From Solitalea canadensis DSM 3403 (GTDB lineage Bacteria; Bacteroidota; Bacteroidia; Sphingobacteriales; Sphingobacteriaceae), in NCBI RefSeq assembly GCF_000242635.2, contig NC_017770.1:3298669-3362668 (forward strand): DNA of 64,000 nt, read 5' to 3'. Made by a program: the position numbers and the translations under genes. Of the stretch, positions 36,545 to 45,387 are shown in pieces. Below the pieces are notes generated by a model. The model did not search any database, was not told the origin of the DNA, and saw only the letters and a program-made list of their open reading frames with translations. Every line of letters begins with the position of its first letter. Position 1 is the stretch's first letter.

Positions 36545-37411
36545 TTAAAAAGTCACTTCGAATTCACTGCCAACCGGCTGGTTGTTTCTTACTTTAATGG
36601 TAGCACCGTGATTATCCAGAACTTGCTTAACAATAAACAATCCTAAACCGGTTCCCTTGGTTTTACGGGTATCTTCTTGTCCGATACGATAAAACTTGTC
36701 GAATATTTTAGGTTTTTCTTCATCAGGTATTCCTACTCCCTGATCATTAACCTTTAGAATGACTCTATTATTCTTCTTAAATAGCTCAATATTGATCTCA
36801 GTACCTTCTGCAGAATACTTTACAGCGTTTTCTAACAAATTAGAAACAACCAGTAATAGGGTAAATCTATCTCCCCTTATCAATATATCTGGGGTGATAT
36901 CCGATTTTACAATCCGTTTTTGCAAAATATTCTGATGGCGTTCAACTACTTGCTGAACAGCTTCCGACAGATCAAAGTTTTCTTTAGGATAACTATATGA
37001 ATTATTCTCAATCTTGGTGGCCATCAACATGTTCTCCACCAGATCATCCAAGCGTTCAATGTCTAATAGTGAATTCCGGATAAATCCTTGTTGTTTTTCT
37101 TTATCCAAATCGCGTTTTAAGATGGTTTGAAGGTAGAGTTTGATGGAAGCCAGTGGCGACTTCAACTCATGCGTAACGCTTAACAGAAAATTTTTCTGAC
37201 GTCGATTTAAGGCAATCTCTTCCTGAATCAGTCTTTTTAAAGAAAAGGCCCCCCAAAAGAGTATGATTACAAAAACAGAAAATTCGCCTATAACCATGGA
37301 TGTTTTATTAGGCTGCGCCTGAATAAGTAGTTGTCCCCACCACATTAGCTGAAACAACACATACGCAATCAATACATAAAACAGGGTTAACGGGCGAACT
37401 TTGCGTTTCAT
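36545..37411 (-). CDS. Sensor histidine kinase
   Basis: Membrane-bound kinase of 288 residues. Two membrane helices (about residues 10-30 and 38-56) have almost no periplasmic loop, so it probably senses a signal within the membrane or cytoplasm. The HisKA domain has His81 in LLSVTHELKSPLASIKLYLQ. The HATPase domain has NLLENAVKYS, KVNDQGVGIPDE and GTGLGLFIVKQ. It lies 44 bp after hemL; the probable partner is the regulator at 35036. There are no PAS or HAMP domains. Confidence 0.93.
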   Translation of the reverse strand: MKRKVRPLTLFYVLIAYVLFQLMWWGQLLIQAQPNKTSMVIGEFSVFVIILFWGAFSLKRLIQEEIALNRRQKNFLLSVTHELKSPLASIKLYLQTILKRDLDKEKQQGFIRNSLLDIERLDDLVENMLMATKIENNSYSYPKENFDLSEAVQQVVERHQNILQKRIVKSDITPDILIRGDRFTLLLVVSNLLENAVKYSAEGTEINIELFKKNNRVILKVNDQGVGIPDEEKPKIFDKFYRIGQEDTRKTKGTGLGLFIVKQVLDNHGATIKVRNNQPVGSEFEVTF

Positions 37412-37425
37412 TATATTTTAGATTG

Positions 37426-37447
37426 AATCCCGATAATTATCGGGATT
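37426..37447. promoter_or_regulatory. Perfect 22-bp palindrome between hemL and the kinase gene
   Basis: AATCCCGATAA followed directly by TTATCGGGATT, with no loop, in a 44-bp gap. It is either a binding site for a dimeric regulator or a hairpin with a strained loop; no T tract on the minus strand. Confidence 0.45.
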
Positions 37448-37455
37448 AACTTTAT

Positions 37456-38817
37456 CTATTTCTTAAAAGCCAGATCCAAAGCTTCAAAAATAGCACGCTT
37501 AGCCACTTCAAGATCTATTTTGGTATGAGCCGATGAAATAAAGCCTACTTCATAACCCGATGGACCAAAATAAATACCTCTGTTCAAGCATTCGCGATGG
37601 AATATTTTGAATTTTTCCATACTTGTAGGATCGATCTGTTCGGCTGATTGGATTTTTTCAAGATCTGTAAATGCAATCCAGAAAATCGAACCAATCTGTT
37701 GCACACGTATCTTATAATTACGAGCAGAAGCAAAACGTTGGATAGACTCAGCAAATTCATGCGTTTTGTTATTGAGCTCTTTATAAAATCCTGAACGGCT
37801 TAACTCAGTTAACTGAGCAATACCTGCCGCCATAGCAATCGGATTACCAGACAATGTTCCAGCCTGATAAACAGGACCCTCAGGAGATACATTAGACATG
37901 ATTTCAACGCTTGAACCATAAGCCCCAACAGGCATACCACCACCAATAATCTTACCGTAGGTAATGATATCCGGTTGAATTTGATAGTAGCCTGCAGCTC
38001 CTTCAAAGCCAATGCGGAAACCAGAAATTACCTCATCAAAAATTAATAAGGCTTTTTCTTTTGTTGTGATATCTCTTAATGCTTGTAAGAACTCTGGCTC
38101 TTGTAATAATAAACCATTATTAGCAGGTACCGGTTCAATAATTATTGCAGCTATCTGATCTTTATGTTCTGCAAAAGCTTGTTTAACAGCATCAATATTG
38201 TTTAACGGAACTACGATAGTTTCTTTTGCGAACGACTCAGGAACACCGGCAGACGTTGTTTCTCCGAAAGTAACTAAACCTGAACCCGCTTTTACCAATA
38301 AACTATCAATATGCCCGTGATAGCAACCTTCAAATTTTAAGATTTTATCGCGTTTGGTATAACCTCTGGCTAAACGGATAGCACTCATTACAGCCTCCGT
38401 TCCCGAACTTACAAAACGTAATTTCTGGATATATTTGTTGTTCTTAAGAATGAGTTCTGCCAATTCATTTTCAATCGCAGTAGGAGCTCCGAAAGTCATC
38501 CCTTTTAAAGCTGTTTCGGCAACTTTTTCACGAATTTTAGCATTATTATGGCCTAAGATCAACGGACCCCATGAAGCACAGAAATCAACAAATTTATTTC
38601 CATCAACATCCCATAAATAGGGTCCATCTCCTTTTTCAATAAATAAGGGAGTACCATAAACTGACTTAAAGGCACGAACAGGTGAGTTTACGCCACCAGG
38701 GAAATACGTTTTAGATTTTTCGTATAACTCTGCCGATTTTTCTCTTGAAATATCAGGTTTACCCACTGTTGCAACTGCCTGATCACCCTCTGAACTTTTC
38801 TTAAACAATCCAAACAT
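37456..38817 (-). CDS. hemL: Glutamate-1-semialdehyde 2,1-aminomutase
   Basis: PLP enzyme turning glutamate-1-semialdehyde into 5-aminolevulinate, the second step of the C5 heme route. The protein has 453 residues. Marks: GGVNSPVRAFKSV, FVSSGTEAVMSAIRLARG and the PLP lysine Lys289 in ITYGKIIGGGMPVGAYG. It carries about 20 extra N-terminal residues (MFGLFKKSSEGDQ) compared with the usual 428-432-residue length, though the ATG at 38817 is the first available. It precedes the sensor kinase gene by 44 bp. Confidence 0.96.
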   Translation of the reverse strand: MFGLFKKSSEGDQAVATVGKPDISREKSAELYEKSKTYFPGGVNSPVRAFKSVYGTPLFIEKGDGPYLWDVDGNKFVDFCASWGPLILGHNNAKIREKVAETALKGMTFGAPTAIENELAELILKNNKYIQKLRFVSSGTEAVMSAIRLARGYTKRDKILKFEGCYHGHIDSLLVKAGSGLVTFGETTSAGVPESFAKETIVVPLNNIDAVKQAFAEHKDQIAAIIIEPVPANNGLLLQEPEFLQALRDITTKEKALLIFDEVISGFRIGFEGAAGYYQIQPDIITYGKIIGGGMPVGAYGSSVEIMSNVSPEGPVYQAGTLSGNPIAMAAGIAQLTELSRSGFYKELNNKTHEFAESIQRFASARNYKIRVQQIGSIFWIAFTDLEKIQSAEQIDPTSMEKFKIFHRECLNRGIYFGPSGYEVGFISSAHTKIDLEVAKRAIFEALDLAFKK

Positions 38818-38899
38818 AACTGAAACGTAAAATTATTAGATAACTATCCTTTTGAAAGCCCTCGAGCGCTCAAATCTTATACCAAATGACTACAAAAAT

Positions 38900-39868
38900 T
38901 TATATCCACTTATTACTTAACATATCCTTAATATGATAAGTAATAATAATGTTGGCCCCTGCGCGAGCAAAAGCATACATATTTTCCATTACCACTTTTT
39001 GTTCATCGATCCAACCTTTTGCCGCAGCCGCCTTGATCATTGAGTATTCTCCTGATACATTATAACAAGCTACCGGTAAGTTGGTATTGTCGCGTAAATC
39101 ACGGATTACATCCAGGTATGCCAAAGCTGGTTTTACCATCAGGATATCTGCACCTTCAGCCTCATCTAGTTCTGCTTCATGCATCATTTCACGGCGGTTG
39201 CGGAAATCCATCTGGTAAGCTTTTCTATCTCCTTTATTTGGAGCAGAATCAGCAGCTTCCCGAAACGGACCATAATACGCTGAGGCAAATTTAATAGAAT
39301 AAGACATTATTGCCGTATTTACGAAACCATTCTCGTCCAATAGCTGGCGAATTGCACCAATACGTCCATCCATCATATCTGAAGGAGCGACCATATCTGC
39401 ACCTGCCTGTGCATGGCTCAAGGCCATTTTGGCTAAGACAGCTACCGTTTCATCGTTCTGCACATAATCATCTTTCATGATACCGCAGTGCCCGTGAGTA
39501 GTGTACGCACACGTACATACATCTGTAGCAACGTAAATATCATCTTTAAATTTTTCTTTTAAAGCTTTTACTGCTGCAAATACTACTGAATCATGTGAAT
39601 GAGCAGAATGTGCATCCTCACATTTCTCCTCTCCCACACCAAATAATAATACTTTATTAATACCCAGTTTCAAACCCTCTTCTACATCTTTCAATAAGGT
39701 ATCTACTGAAAAATGACTGATTCCAGGCATTGCATCAATTGGGTGAACAATGTTTTTTCCCGGAACAACGAAATAAGGATACATAAACATATCAGCCGAA
39801 ATACGAGTTTCAGCGATCATTTCTCTTACAACCGGATTTTTTCTTAATCTGCGAGGACGGTGTAGCAT
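38900..39868 (-). CDS. hemB: Delta-aminolevulinic acid dehydratase (porphobilinogen synthase)
   Basis: Condenses two 5-aminolevulinate molecules to porphobilinogen. The 322-residue protein has the cysteine-rich zinc site DVCTCAYTTHGHCG (Cys118, Cys120, Cys128), so it is of the zinc-dependent type. The Schiff-base lysine region is MVKPALAYLDV, with a second lysine in YSIKFASAYYGPFREA. It is spaced 82 bp from hemL and 86 bp from the hemCD fusion, the latter gap holding a palindrome. Confidence 0.97.
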   Translation of the reverse strand: MLHRPRRLRKNPVVREMIAETRISADMFMYPYFVVPGKNIVHPIDAMPGISHFSVDTLLKDVEEGLKLGINKVLLFGVGEEKCEDAHSAHSHDSVVFAAVKALKEKFKDDIYVATDVCTCAYTTHGHCGIMKDDYVQNDETVAVLAKMALSHAQAGADMVAPSDMMDGRIGAIRQLLDENGFVNTAIMSYSIKFASAYYGPFREAADSAPNKGDRKAYQMDFRNRREMMHEAELDEAEGADILMVKPALAYLDVIRDLRDNTNLPVACYNVSGEYSMIKAAAAKGWIDEQKVVMENMYAFARAGANIIITYHIKDMLSNKWI

Positions 39869-39882
39869 CTTTCTAATTACAA

Positions 39883-39950
39883 TTACGAGTTACGGGTTGT
39901 GAATTATGCATTAGTTAAGCTTAACGCATAATCCGCAACCCGTAATACTC
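39883..39950. repeat. Word-built palindrome between hemCD and hemB
   Basis: A 20-bp left arm (39890-39909, starting TTACGGGTTGTG) pairs with 39926-39945 (GCATAATCCGCAACCCGTAA) with two mismatches. The words TTACG(A/G)G and GTAAT recur within and outside the arms. Confidence 0.75.
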
Positions 39951-39954
39951 AATA

Positions 39955-41538
39955 TTACAATAACCCGTAAACTGCCTCCGAGAGGCCAATTTCATCGGGT
40001 GAATAAGGAATTACATAATTGGTGTAGCCAAATTCTTCCAGCTTATTACCAGTTGATGTTCCAATAGCTACTACTTTTTGGTTTAAATAAATGACATTGT
40101 CGTTGGAAAGGTAAGCCTCTACATTTGACGGACTGGTAAATACCAAAATATCAGCTGATGATTGCCCGATTTCCTCTTCCTTAATGGTTTCATAAACTGG
40201 CAAATCGATACTATTGATCTTTTCCCCTAATTGAACCTGAATAGTACGTAGCGAATCTTTGGCCTGTGGAAATAATACAGTTTGATCTATAACTAACGGT
40301 AATAAATCCTCAGCAACTTCACGAATATCGCCTGATTCTCCAACAAAATCAGCAACACGGTTGAAGTGACGTAGTTCATTTTCTGATCCGCGTCCCATTA
40401 CACCAATTTTCACTCGCTTAGGAATAACAGGTTCTAAACGGAAAAAGTTCTCTACTCCGTTCTTACTGTTGAAGAAAATCCAGTCTACTTTTTTAAGTAT
40501 ATAAGAATCGAAAGTATTGATGATCGGGAATGTTTTGATCAATGAGCGATCTTCAATATCTAAATCGAATTTTTCTAATGAACGACGGAAATAGCTATCT
40601 TCATTTAACTCACGCGAAATAAAGATGGATTTAGTTCCGGATTTCTCTTTTTTGAAATGTTCAAAGATTTTTTCGGCCAAGCCTTCAGCAGATCCAGAAC
40701 GAACAAATAAGCGTTCAGGAAAATCGTCTTCATCCTCCGCTTTTGAAGTCCAAACCTCAAATTTACCGTCTTCTTTCTTACAGAAAACACCTAAAGGCAT
40801 ATGACAGCCGCCATCAAATAAATTAAGCACTTTACGCTCAATTGCAATGGCTTCCGCAACCTCTTTACTGTTTAATTTCTGCAATGCTTCAATCAAGGCA
40901 GTATCGTTCGAGCGGGTCTGTAAAGCCAAAACTCCTTGAGCAGGAGCCGGAACCATTTCTACAGGATCGATTTCTTCCACATGAAACTCACTTAAATCAA
41001 GTTTCAAACGCTCAACACCTGCTTTCGCAAGGATAATCGCATGAAAATTTCCATCTCGTAATTTTTGAATACGTGAAGGAACATTTCCACGCAATTCTTC
41101 AAACTCCACATCCGGACGCAAGCTTTTGAACTGTGCTTTACGACGGTTAGATGAAGTTCCAACAATACCATTATAGCGAACCGAAAACTGCAAACTCAGG
41201 TCAACACAATCTTTCAAAATGATCAATAATTCCTTAGGGTCTTCACGTTCAGAAACAGCAGCAATAGTTAAGCCTTCCGGAGATTCGGTTGGAAGATCCT
41301 TATGGGAGTGTACTGCCATATCGATCTGGCCCTGTAACAATTCTTCCTCCAATTCTTTCGTAAAAAAGCCTTTCCCTTCAAGTTTGCTGAAAGAAAAATT
41401 AAAGAAATTATCACCTTGATTTTTAATGATTTTGATCTCTGATGACACACCTATAGCTTCAAGCTGAGCCTTAACATGGTTGGCCTGCCACAAAGCAAGG
41501 TCACTGCCTCTTGAGCCTATAATGATTGTTTTATTCAT
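39955..41538 (-). CDS. Fused hydroxymethylbilane synthase - uroporphyrinogen III synthase
   Basis: Bifunctional protein of 527 residues. Residues 1 to about 300 are HemC: IIIGSRGSDLALWQA, catalytic Asp81 in HSHKDLPT, PAPAQGVLALQTR and the dipyrromethane-cofactor cysteine Cys245 in FDGGCHMPLG. Residues from about 305 are HemD-like: KSIFISRELNEDSYF, WIFFNSKNGVENFF, DILVFTSPSNVEAYL and VVAIGTSTGNKLEEFG. The fusion would pass the unstable hydroxymethylbilane directly to ring closure. No stop or frameshift lies at the junction. It lies between hemA and hemB. Confidence 0.94.
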   Translation of the reverse strand: MNKTIIIGSRGSDLALWQANHVKAQLEAIGVSSEIKIIKNQGDNFFNFSFSKLEGKGFFTKELEEELLQGQIDMAVHSHKDLPTESPEGLTIAAVSEREDPKELLIILKDCVDLSLQFSVRYNGIVGTSSNRRKAQFKSLRPDVEFEELRGNVPSRIQKLRDGNFHAIILAKAGVERLKLDLSEFHVEEIDPVEMVPAPAQGVLALQTRSNDTALIEALQKLNSKEVAEAIAIERKVLNLFDGGCHMPLGVFCKKEDGKFEVWTSKAEDEDDFPERLFVRSGSAEGLAEKIFEHFKKEKSGTKSIFISRELNEDSYFRRSLEKFDLDIEDRSLIKTFPIINTFDSYILKKVDWIFFNSKNGVENFFRLEPVIPKRVKIGVMGRGSENELRHFNRVADFVGESGDIREVAEDLLPLVIDQTVLFPQAKDSLRTIQVQLGEKINSIDLPVYETIKEEEIGQSSADILVFTSPSNVEAYLSNDNVIYLNQKVVAIGTSTGNKLEEFGYTNYVIPYSPDEIGLSEAVYGLL

Positions 41539-41578
41539 GCTATATGATTAGAGATGTTAGAGCGAAAATCCCACTTTT

Positions 41579-42802
41579 TTACTGTTGCATCAATATTTCT
41601 TTGGCCATTACCATCGGAACACTGATATATTTTTTTTCAACGTAATTTAGCACTTTTTCAAGTACTTCTCGTGAATTTTCGTCTAATGAATTGATCTCAT
41701 TAGCAAAAACCGATTCAACAGCTTTTACTTTGATTTCTTTTATTTTTTCCGGAACCTCTCTCATTGCCAATTCTACCCTACGTTGTTTTAGAATTGGAAT
41801 GAACTCAAGGATATTTTCTTCAATAATTCGTTCGGCATGCACTAACTCTCCTCTTCTCTCTTCAAGATTGCGGCTAGCTATTTCTTGTATCTGTTGAACT
41901 GAGATAAATACAGGATTAAACTGTTCTATAACTTCAGGAGCAGTGTCATTAGGAAGTGCCAGGTCTAAAATAATCTTTTTGTCAGTTGAACCATTTACCA
42001 ATCCTTCAAATATTTCCGGTGTAATAATCGGTTCAGTTGCACCTGTACATGTCAAAATAACATCAAAACCTCCCTTGTAATTTTTCAATTCATCCAAAGG
42101 AAGGGCCTTGGCTTTTAGCTCATCAGCCAAAATTTGTGCTTTTGAAAGTGTACGATTAAAAATCACACAATTTTTAAGGTTGTGTTTTTGAAGATATTTA
42201 GTAATCAGCTGAATGGTTTCGCCTGCTCCGATGATCAGGAATTTTGCATCCATGTTTACCTGGTGCATGCGTAAACTACGGCATGCTAATGAGGCTACAG
42301 AAACAGGTTTTTCAGCAATTTTGGTGTTGGTATATACTTCCTTTGAGGCCTTAACAACTCGGTTCATGATCAGTCGGAAAGAATCTCCGGTCAATCCCCA
42401 ATCACGACATTCTTCATACATTTCACGAATTTGAGCCAGGATCTCTTTCTCCCCTACCACCAACGACTCTAATGAACACGAAATACGCATTAAGTGTTCC
42501 AATGCAGCCATGTTAGCGTACATTGCGGCATTTATAGAATAGTAATCGTGCTGTTCAGCTGTGAAATCAGGAAATAATGATTTGATTATTTTTTTGGCGA
42601 AAGACGAATCAAGTTCTTTTTCAGAAGAAAAAATAAATTCAACCCGGTTACAGGTGGCAATGTAAAAAAGCTCACCGAAGTTAAATTTTTCCTTTAATGC
42701 TTTTAGCCGCGTCGGACGTTCGCTCTTATCGATAACTAAACTTCCAACCTCGTCTAACGTACAATTTCTAAATGTATAAGCAATAACTTTAAGATCTTTC
42801 AA
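41579..42802 (-). CDS. hemA: Glutamyl-tRNA reductase
   Basis: NADPH-dependent reduction of glutamyl-tRNA to glutamate-1-semialdehyde, the first committed heme step. About 407 residues; marks are the nucleophile ATCNRVE, SLESLVVGEKEILAQIREMY and the Rossmann motif IIGAGETIQLITKYL. No ATG suits the start: the open frame begins with TTG codons at 42835 and 42826, GTG at 42811 and TTG at 42802. The last gives the family N-terminus (KDLKVIAYTFRN) and is chosen. A possible -7 element (CATATTTG, complement of 42824-42831) would put the transcript start just upstream. It opens the cluster with hemCD, hemB and hemL. Confidence 0.92.
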   Translation of the reverse strand: MKDLKVIAYTFRNCTLDEVGSLVIDKSERPTRLKALKEKFNFGELFYIATCNRVEFIFSSEKELDSSFAKKIIKSLFPDFTAEQHDYYSINAAMYANMAALEHLMRISCSLESLVVGEKEILAQIREMYEECRDWGLTGDSFRLIMNRVVKASKEVYTNTKIAEKPVSVASLACRSLRMHQVNMDAKFLIIGAGETIQLITKYLQKHNLKNCVIFNRTLSKAQILADELKAKALPLDELKNYKGGFDVILTCTGATEPIITPEIFEGLVNGSTDKKIILDLALPNDTAPEVIEQFNPVFISVQQIQEIASRNLEERRGELVHAERIIEENILEFIPILKQRRVELAMREVPEKIKEIKVKAVESVFANEINSLDENSREVLEKVLNYVEKKYISVPMVMAKEILMQQ

Positions 42803-42926
42803 AACAAACACTTTTTTACACTGCAAATATGCCAATAACTGCGTTTTTTATTTGTCACTAGATTGTAAATCGATTTATTTAGAAAGAATTTAAATAACAA
42901 CAAAAAAACACTTATTTTATTGATAA

Positions 42927-44939
42927 TCAATTACGGGCAACCGGATCAACCCAGTCGCCGTTTTCTTTGATCAGATTGATCAACTCGTCTACTGCGTGTT
43001 CGGCCGCTACATTTCGCTTAACCACTTCTTTTTCTTTGTAAAGTGTAATCACTCCTGGGCCTGTTCCTACATAGCCATAATCTGCATCAGCCATCTCACC
43101 AGGACCGTTTACAATACAGCCCATGATCCCGATTTTAATTCCTTTTAAATGATCGGTACGGCTACGGATAAGCTGGGTTGTCTCTTGAAGGTCAAACAAT
43201 GTTCTTCCACATGAAGGACAAGAAATATACTCGGTTTTCGAAATTCGTGTTCGCGTTGCCTGTAGAATCCCAAATGCAGTTGAATTGATTACTTTCGAAC
43301 TTACAGAATCACACTGAATCCAAAGTCCGTCGCCCAATCCATCTGTCAATAATGCTCCTACATCCGTAGAAGCCTCCAACTGAAAATCTTCTTCTGAAAC
43401 ATCTGCATAGATACGCTTGATAATTACCGGAATATCCAACTGCTGAATCATCAGGTCAAAGATAAACTGACGTTGCTCAGCCATTCCGTGGATACTGTTG
43501 GTCTCCAGTATCAGAACAAGTGTTTTATCAGCTGAAAGTGCTTTAATAAACGCATTGTAAATCTGTTCCGTCGACTCAAACAGCACGCTTATAGCTGCTT
43601 TAATAAAATTTAACTGGGTGTCTCGTTCTTCGGCATTGATATATTCTTCAACTGAAAAAACCGGATGAGCATTTTGCTGATCCTTCAGTGATTTCCAGGT
43701 TGAATAGTTATACAGTTGCTTAAGGTTACCCGGGAATGAAAATGAAGGTAAGGAATCACCCAGATACGCAAAATCGGCGGTTTGTTCAGTCAGATTGTAT
43801 TTATCCAATACTGCTGAATAATTATAACCAATAGATGAAAGCACAAACGGATCTTTAAGATTTTGCTGAGAAAGATCAACAATTACACGCGGCACATTAT
43901 GTCCGCCTATATTTTGTACTTCATGCGTTTTTCTCCGCTGATAAGAATATGGGTCGAAATTAGATGGGAACTGAACATCTGGTATAAATTCACTTGCTGA
44001 TTGATCAATCAGGTGAGTTCGTTTTGCATAACGATCAGCCAATGCTTTTGCAACCGGAGCTTCATATTCAGGTTCTTCTGTTAAAGAAACGCGAATAGTG
44101 TCGCCTAGTCCATCTTCAAGCAAGGTTCCAATCCCTACAGCCGACTTAATTCGCCCATCTTCACCGTCTCCTGCCTCGGTAACACCAAGGTGCAATGGAT
44201 AATTCATTCCTTCTGCAACCATTTTTTCCACCAGCATACGATAGGCTTGCACCATCACTTTAGGGTTGCTGGCTTTCATCGATATTACCAGGTTATGATA
44301 ATCCAGATCTGAGCAAATGCGGATAAACTCCATTGCCGACTCTACCATACCGATTGGAGTATCGCCATAGCGACTCATGATACGATCGGATAACGAACCG
44401 TGGTTAGTCCCGATTCTCATTGCTGTACCGTATTCCTTACAAATAGAAACTAATGGCGAAAAACGTTTACGTATCCGCTCTACTTCCTGTTCGTATTCAA
44501 GATCGGTGTAATCTATTTGTTGGAATTTCTTTTTATCTATATAATTTCCAGGATTCACACGCACTTTTTCCACAATACGGGCGGCCAGTTCTGCAGCATT
44601 AGGAGTGAAATGAATATCTGCAATCAAGGGAACATTGTACCCTCTGTGACGTAACTCTTTCTTTATCTCTGCCAGGTTTTGCGCCTCTTTCATGCTTGGC
44701 GCTGTAATACGAACATATTCACAACCTGCATCTACCATTCTAATGGTTTGCTCAACAGTTGCAAGCGTATCCATTGTATCGGTTGTGGTCATGGATTGGA
44801 TACGAATGGGATGATGGGCCCCCATTGCAATATCACCGATCGTAACTTCACGCGTTATAAAGCGCGAATAAGTTGTTAACGAATTACAATATTTCCCTTT
44901 TAAAGCTTTGATCTGATTAATATCAACTGCAGAATTCAT
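42927..44939 (-). CDS. ispG: 4-hydroxy-3-methylbut-2-enyl-diphosphate synthase, large form
   Basis: Iron-sulfur enzyme of the MEP isoprenoid pathway, converting MEcPP to HMBPP. At 670 residues it is the three-domain form of Bacteroidota, plants and Chlamydiae, with an insert of about 260 residues between the TIM barrel and the C-terminal domain. N-terminal marks: VTIGDIAMGAHHPIRIQSMT and ADIHFTPNAAELAARIVEKV. The C-terminal [4Fe-4S] cysteines lie in CPSCGRTLFDL and GIMGCIVNGPGE. Stand-alone gene on the minus strand ahead of hemA. Confidence 0.96.
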   Translation of the reverse strand: MNSAVDINQIKALKGKYCNSLTTYSRFITREVTIGDIAMGAHHPIRIQSMTTTDTMDTLATVEQTIRMVDAGCEYVRITAPSMKEAQNLAEIKKELRHRGYNVPLIADIHFTPNAAELAARIVEKVRVNPGNYIDKKKFQQIDYTDLEYEQEVERIRKRFSPLVSICKEYGTAMRIGTNHGSLSDRIMSRYGDTPIGMVESAMEFIRICSDLDYHNLVISMKASNPKVMVQAYRMLVEKMVAEGMNYPLHLGVTEAGDGEDGRIKSAVGIGTLLEDGLGDTIRVSLTEEPEYEAPVAKALADRYAKRTHLIDQSASEFIPDVQFPSNFDPYSYQRRKTHEVQNIGGHNVPRVIVDLSQQNLKDPFVLSSIGYNYSAVLDKYNLTEQTADFAYLGDSLPSFSFPGNLKQLYNYSTWKSLKDQQNAHPVFSVEEYINAEERDTQLNFIKAAISVLFESTEQIYNAFIKALSADKTLVLILETNSIHGMAEQRQFIFDLMIQQLDIPVIIKRIYADVSEEDFQLEASTDVGALLTDGLGDGLWIQCDSVSSKVINSTAFGILQATRTRISKTEYISCPSCGRTLFDLQETTQLIRSRTDHLKGIKIGIMGCIVNGPGEMADADYGYVGTGPGVITLYKEKEVVKRNVAAEHAVDELINLIKENGDWVDPVARN

Positions 44940-45006
44940 GCTGCAAAGTTAATATTTACCAGAGATAATATGATGTTTACTATAAATGGTATTTTATCGC
45001 AACAAA

Positions 45007-45037
45007 AAGCGCTTCAGTCGTAATGATTGAAGCGCTT
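45007..45037 (-). terminator. Terminator after the PspC gene
   Basis: AAGCGCTTCA and TGAAGCGCTT form a perfect 10-bp stem; the minus strand continues TTTTTGTTG. It lies 117 bp beyond the PspC stop, between it and ispG. Confidence 0.8.
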
Positions 45038-45153
45038 AAAAAAATAAGTTTCTGATAGTTAATCAACTCAAGTGCTAGTTCAATAGGATGTCCCCTTTGC
45101 GCTATCGATCTTTTACTCCGATGAAATATTCACTTTATAATTAACTACGGGAA

Positions 45154-45351
45154 TTATTCGATCATTTTAGGTTTCTCAGGCATTACCACCCATAAAATAA
45201 TATAGATTAAAACACCGGTACCTAATCCAAAGAATAAAATCAGAAATATAATTCTTACGATAGTTGGATCAAGATTAAAGTATTCACCCAATCCCGAACA
45301 AACACCGCTTATCACTTTATTGTCTGTATTTCTGTAAAGTCGTTTTTCCAT
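45154..45351 (-). CDS. PspC domain protein, small
   Basis: A 65-residue membrane protein made almost only of a PspC domain: MEKRLYRNTDNKVISGVCSG, LGEYFNLDPTIVRIIFLILF, then one or two membrane helices. PspC proteins take part in envelope-stress sensing in enterobacteria; single-domain versions are frequent in Bacteroidota and their role is open. It lies 36 bp downstream of the SDR gene, probably on the same transcript. Confidence 0.9.
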   Translation of the reverse strand: MEKRLYRNTDNKVISGVCSGLGEYFNLDPTIVRIIFLILFFGLGTGVLIYIILWVVMPEKPKMIE

Positions 45352-45387
45352 GATGATTTTTGATTTTTTATTTAGGGTTATTTGTTA

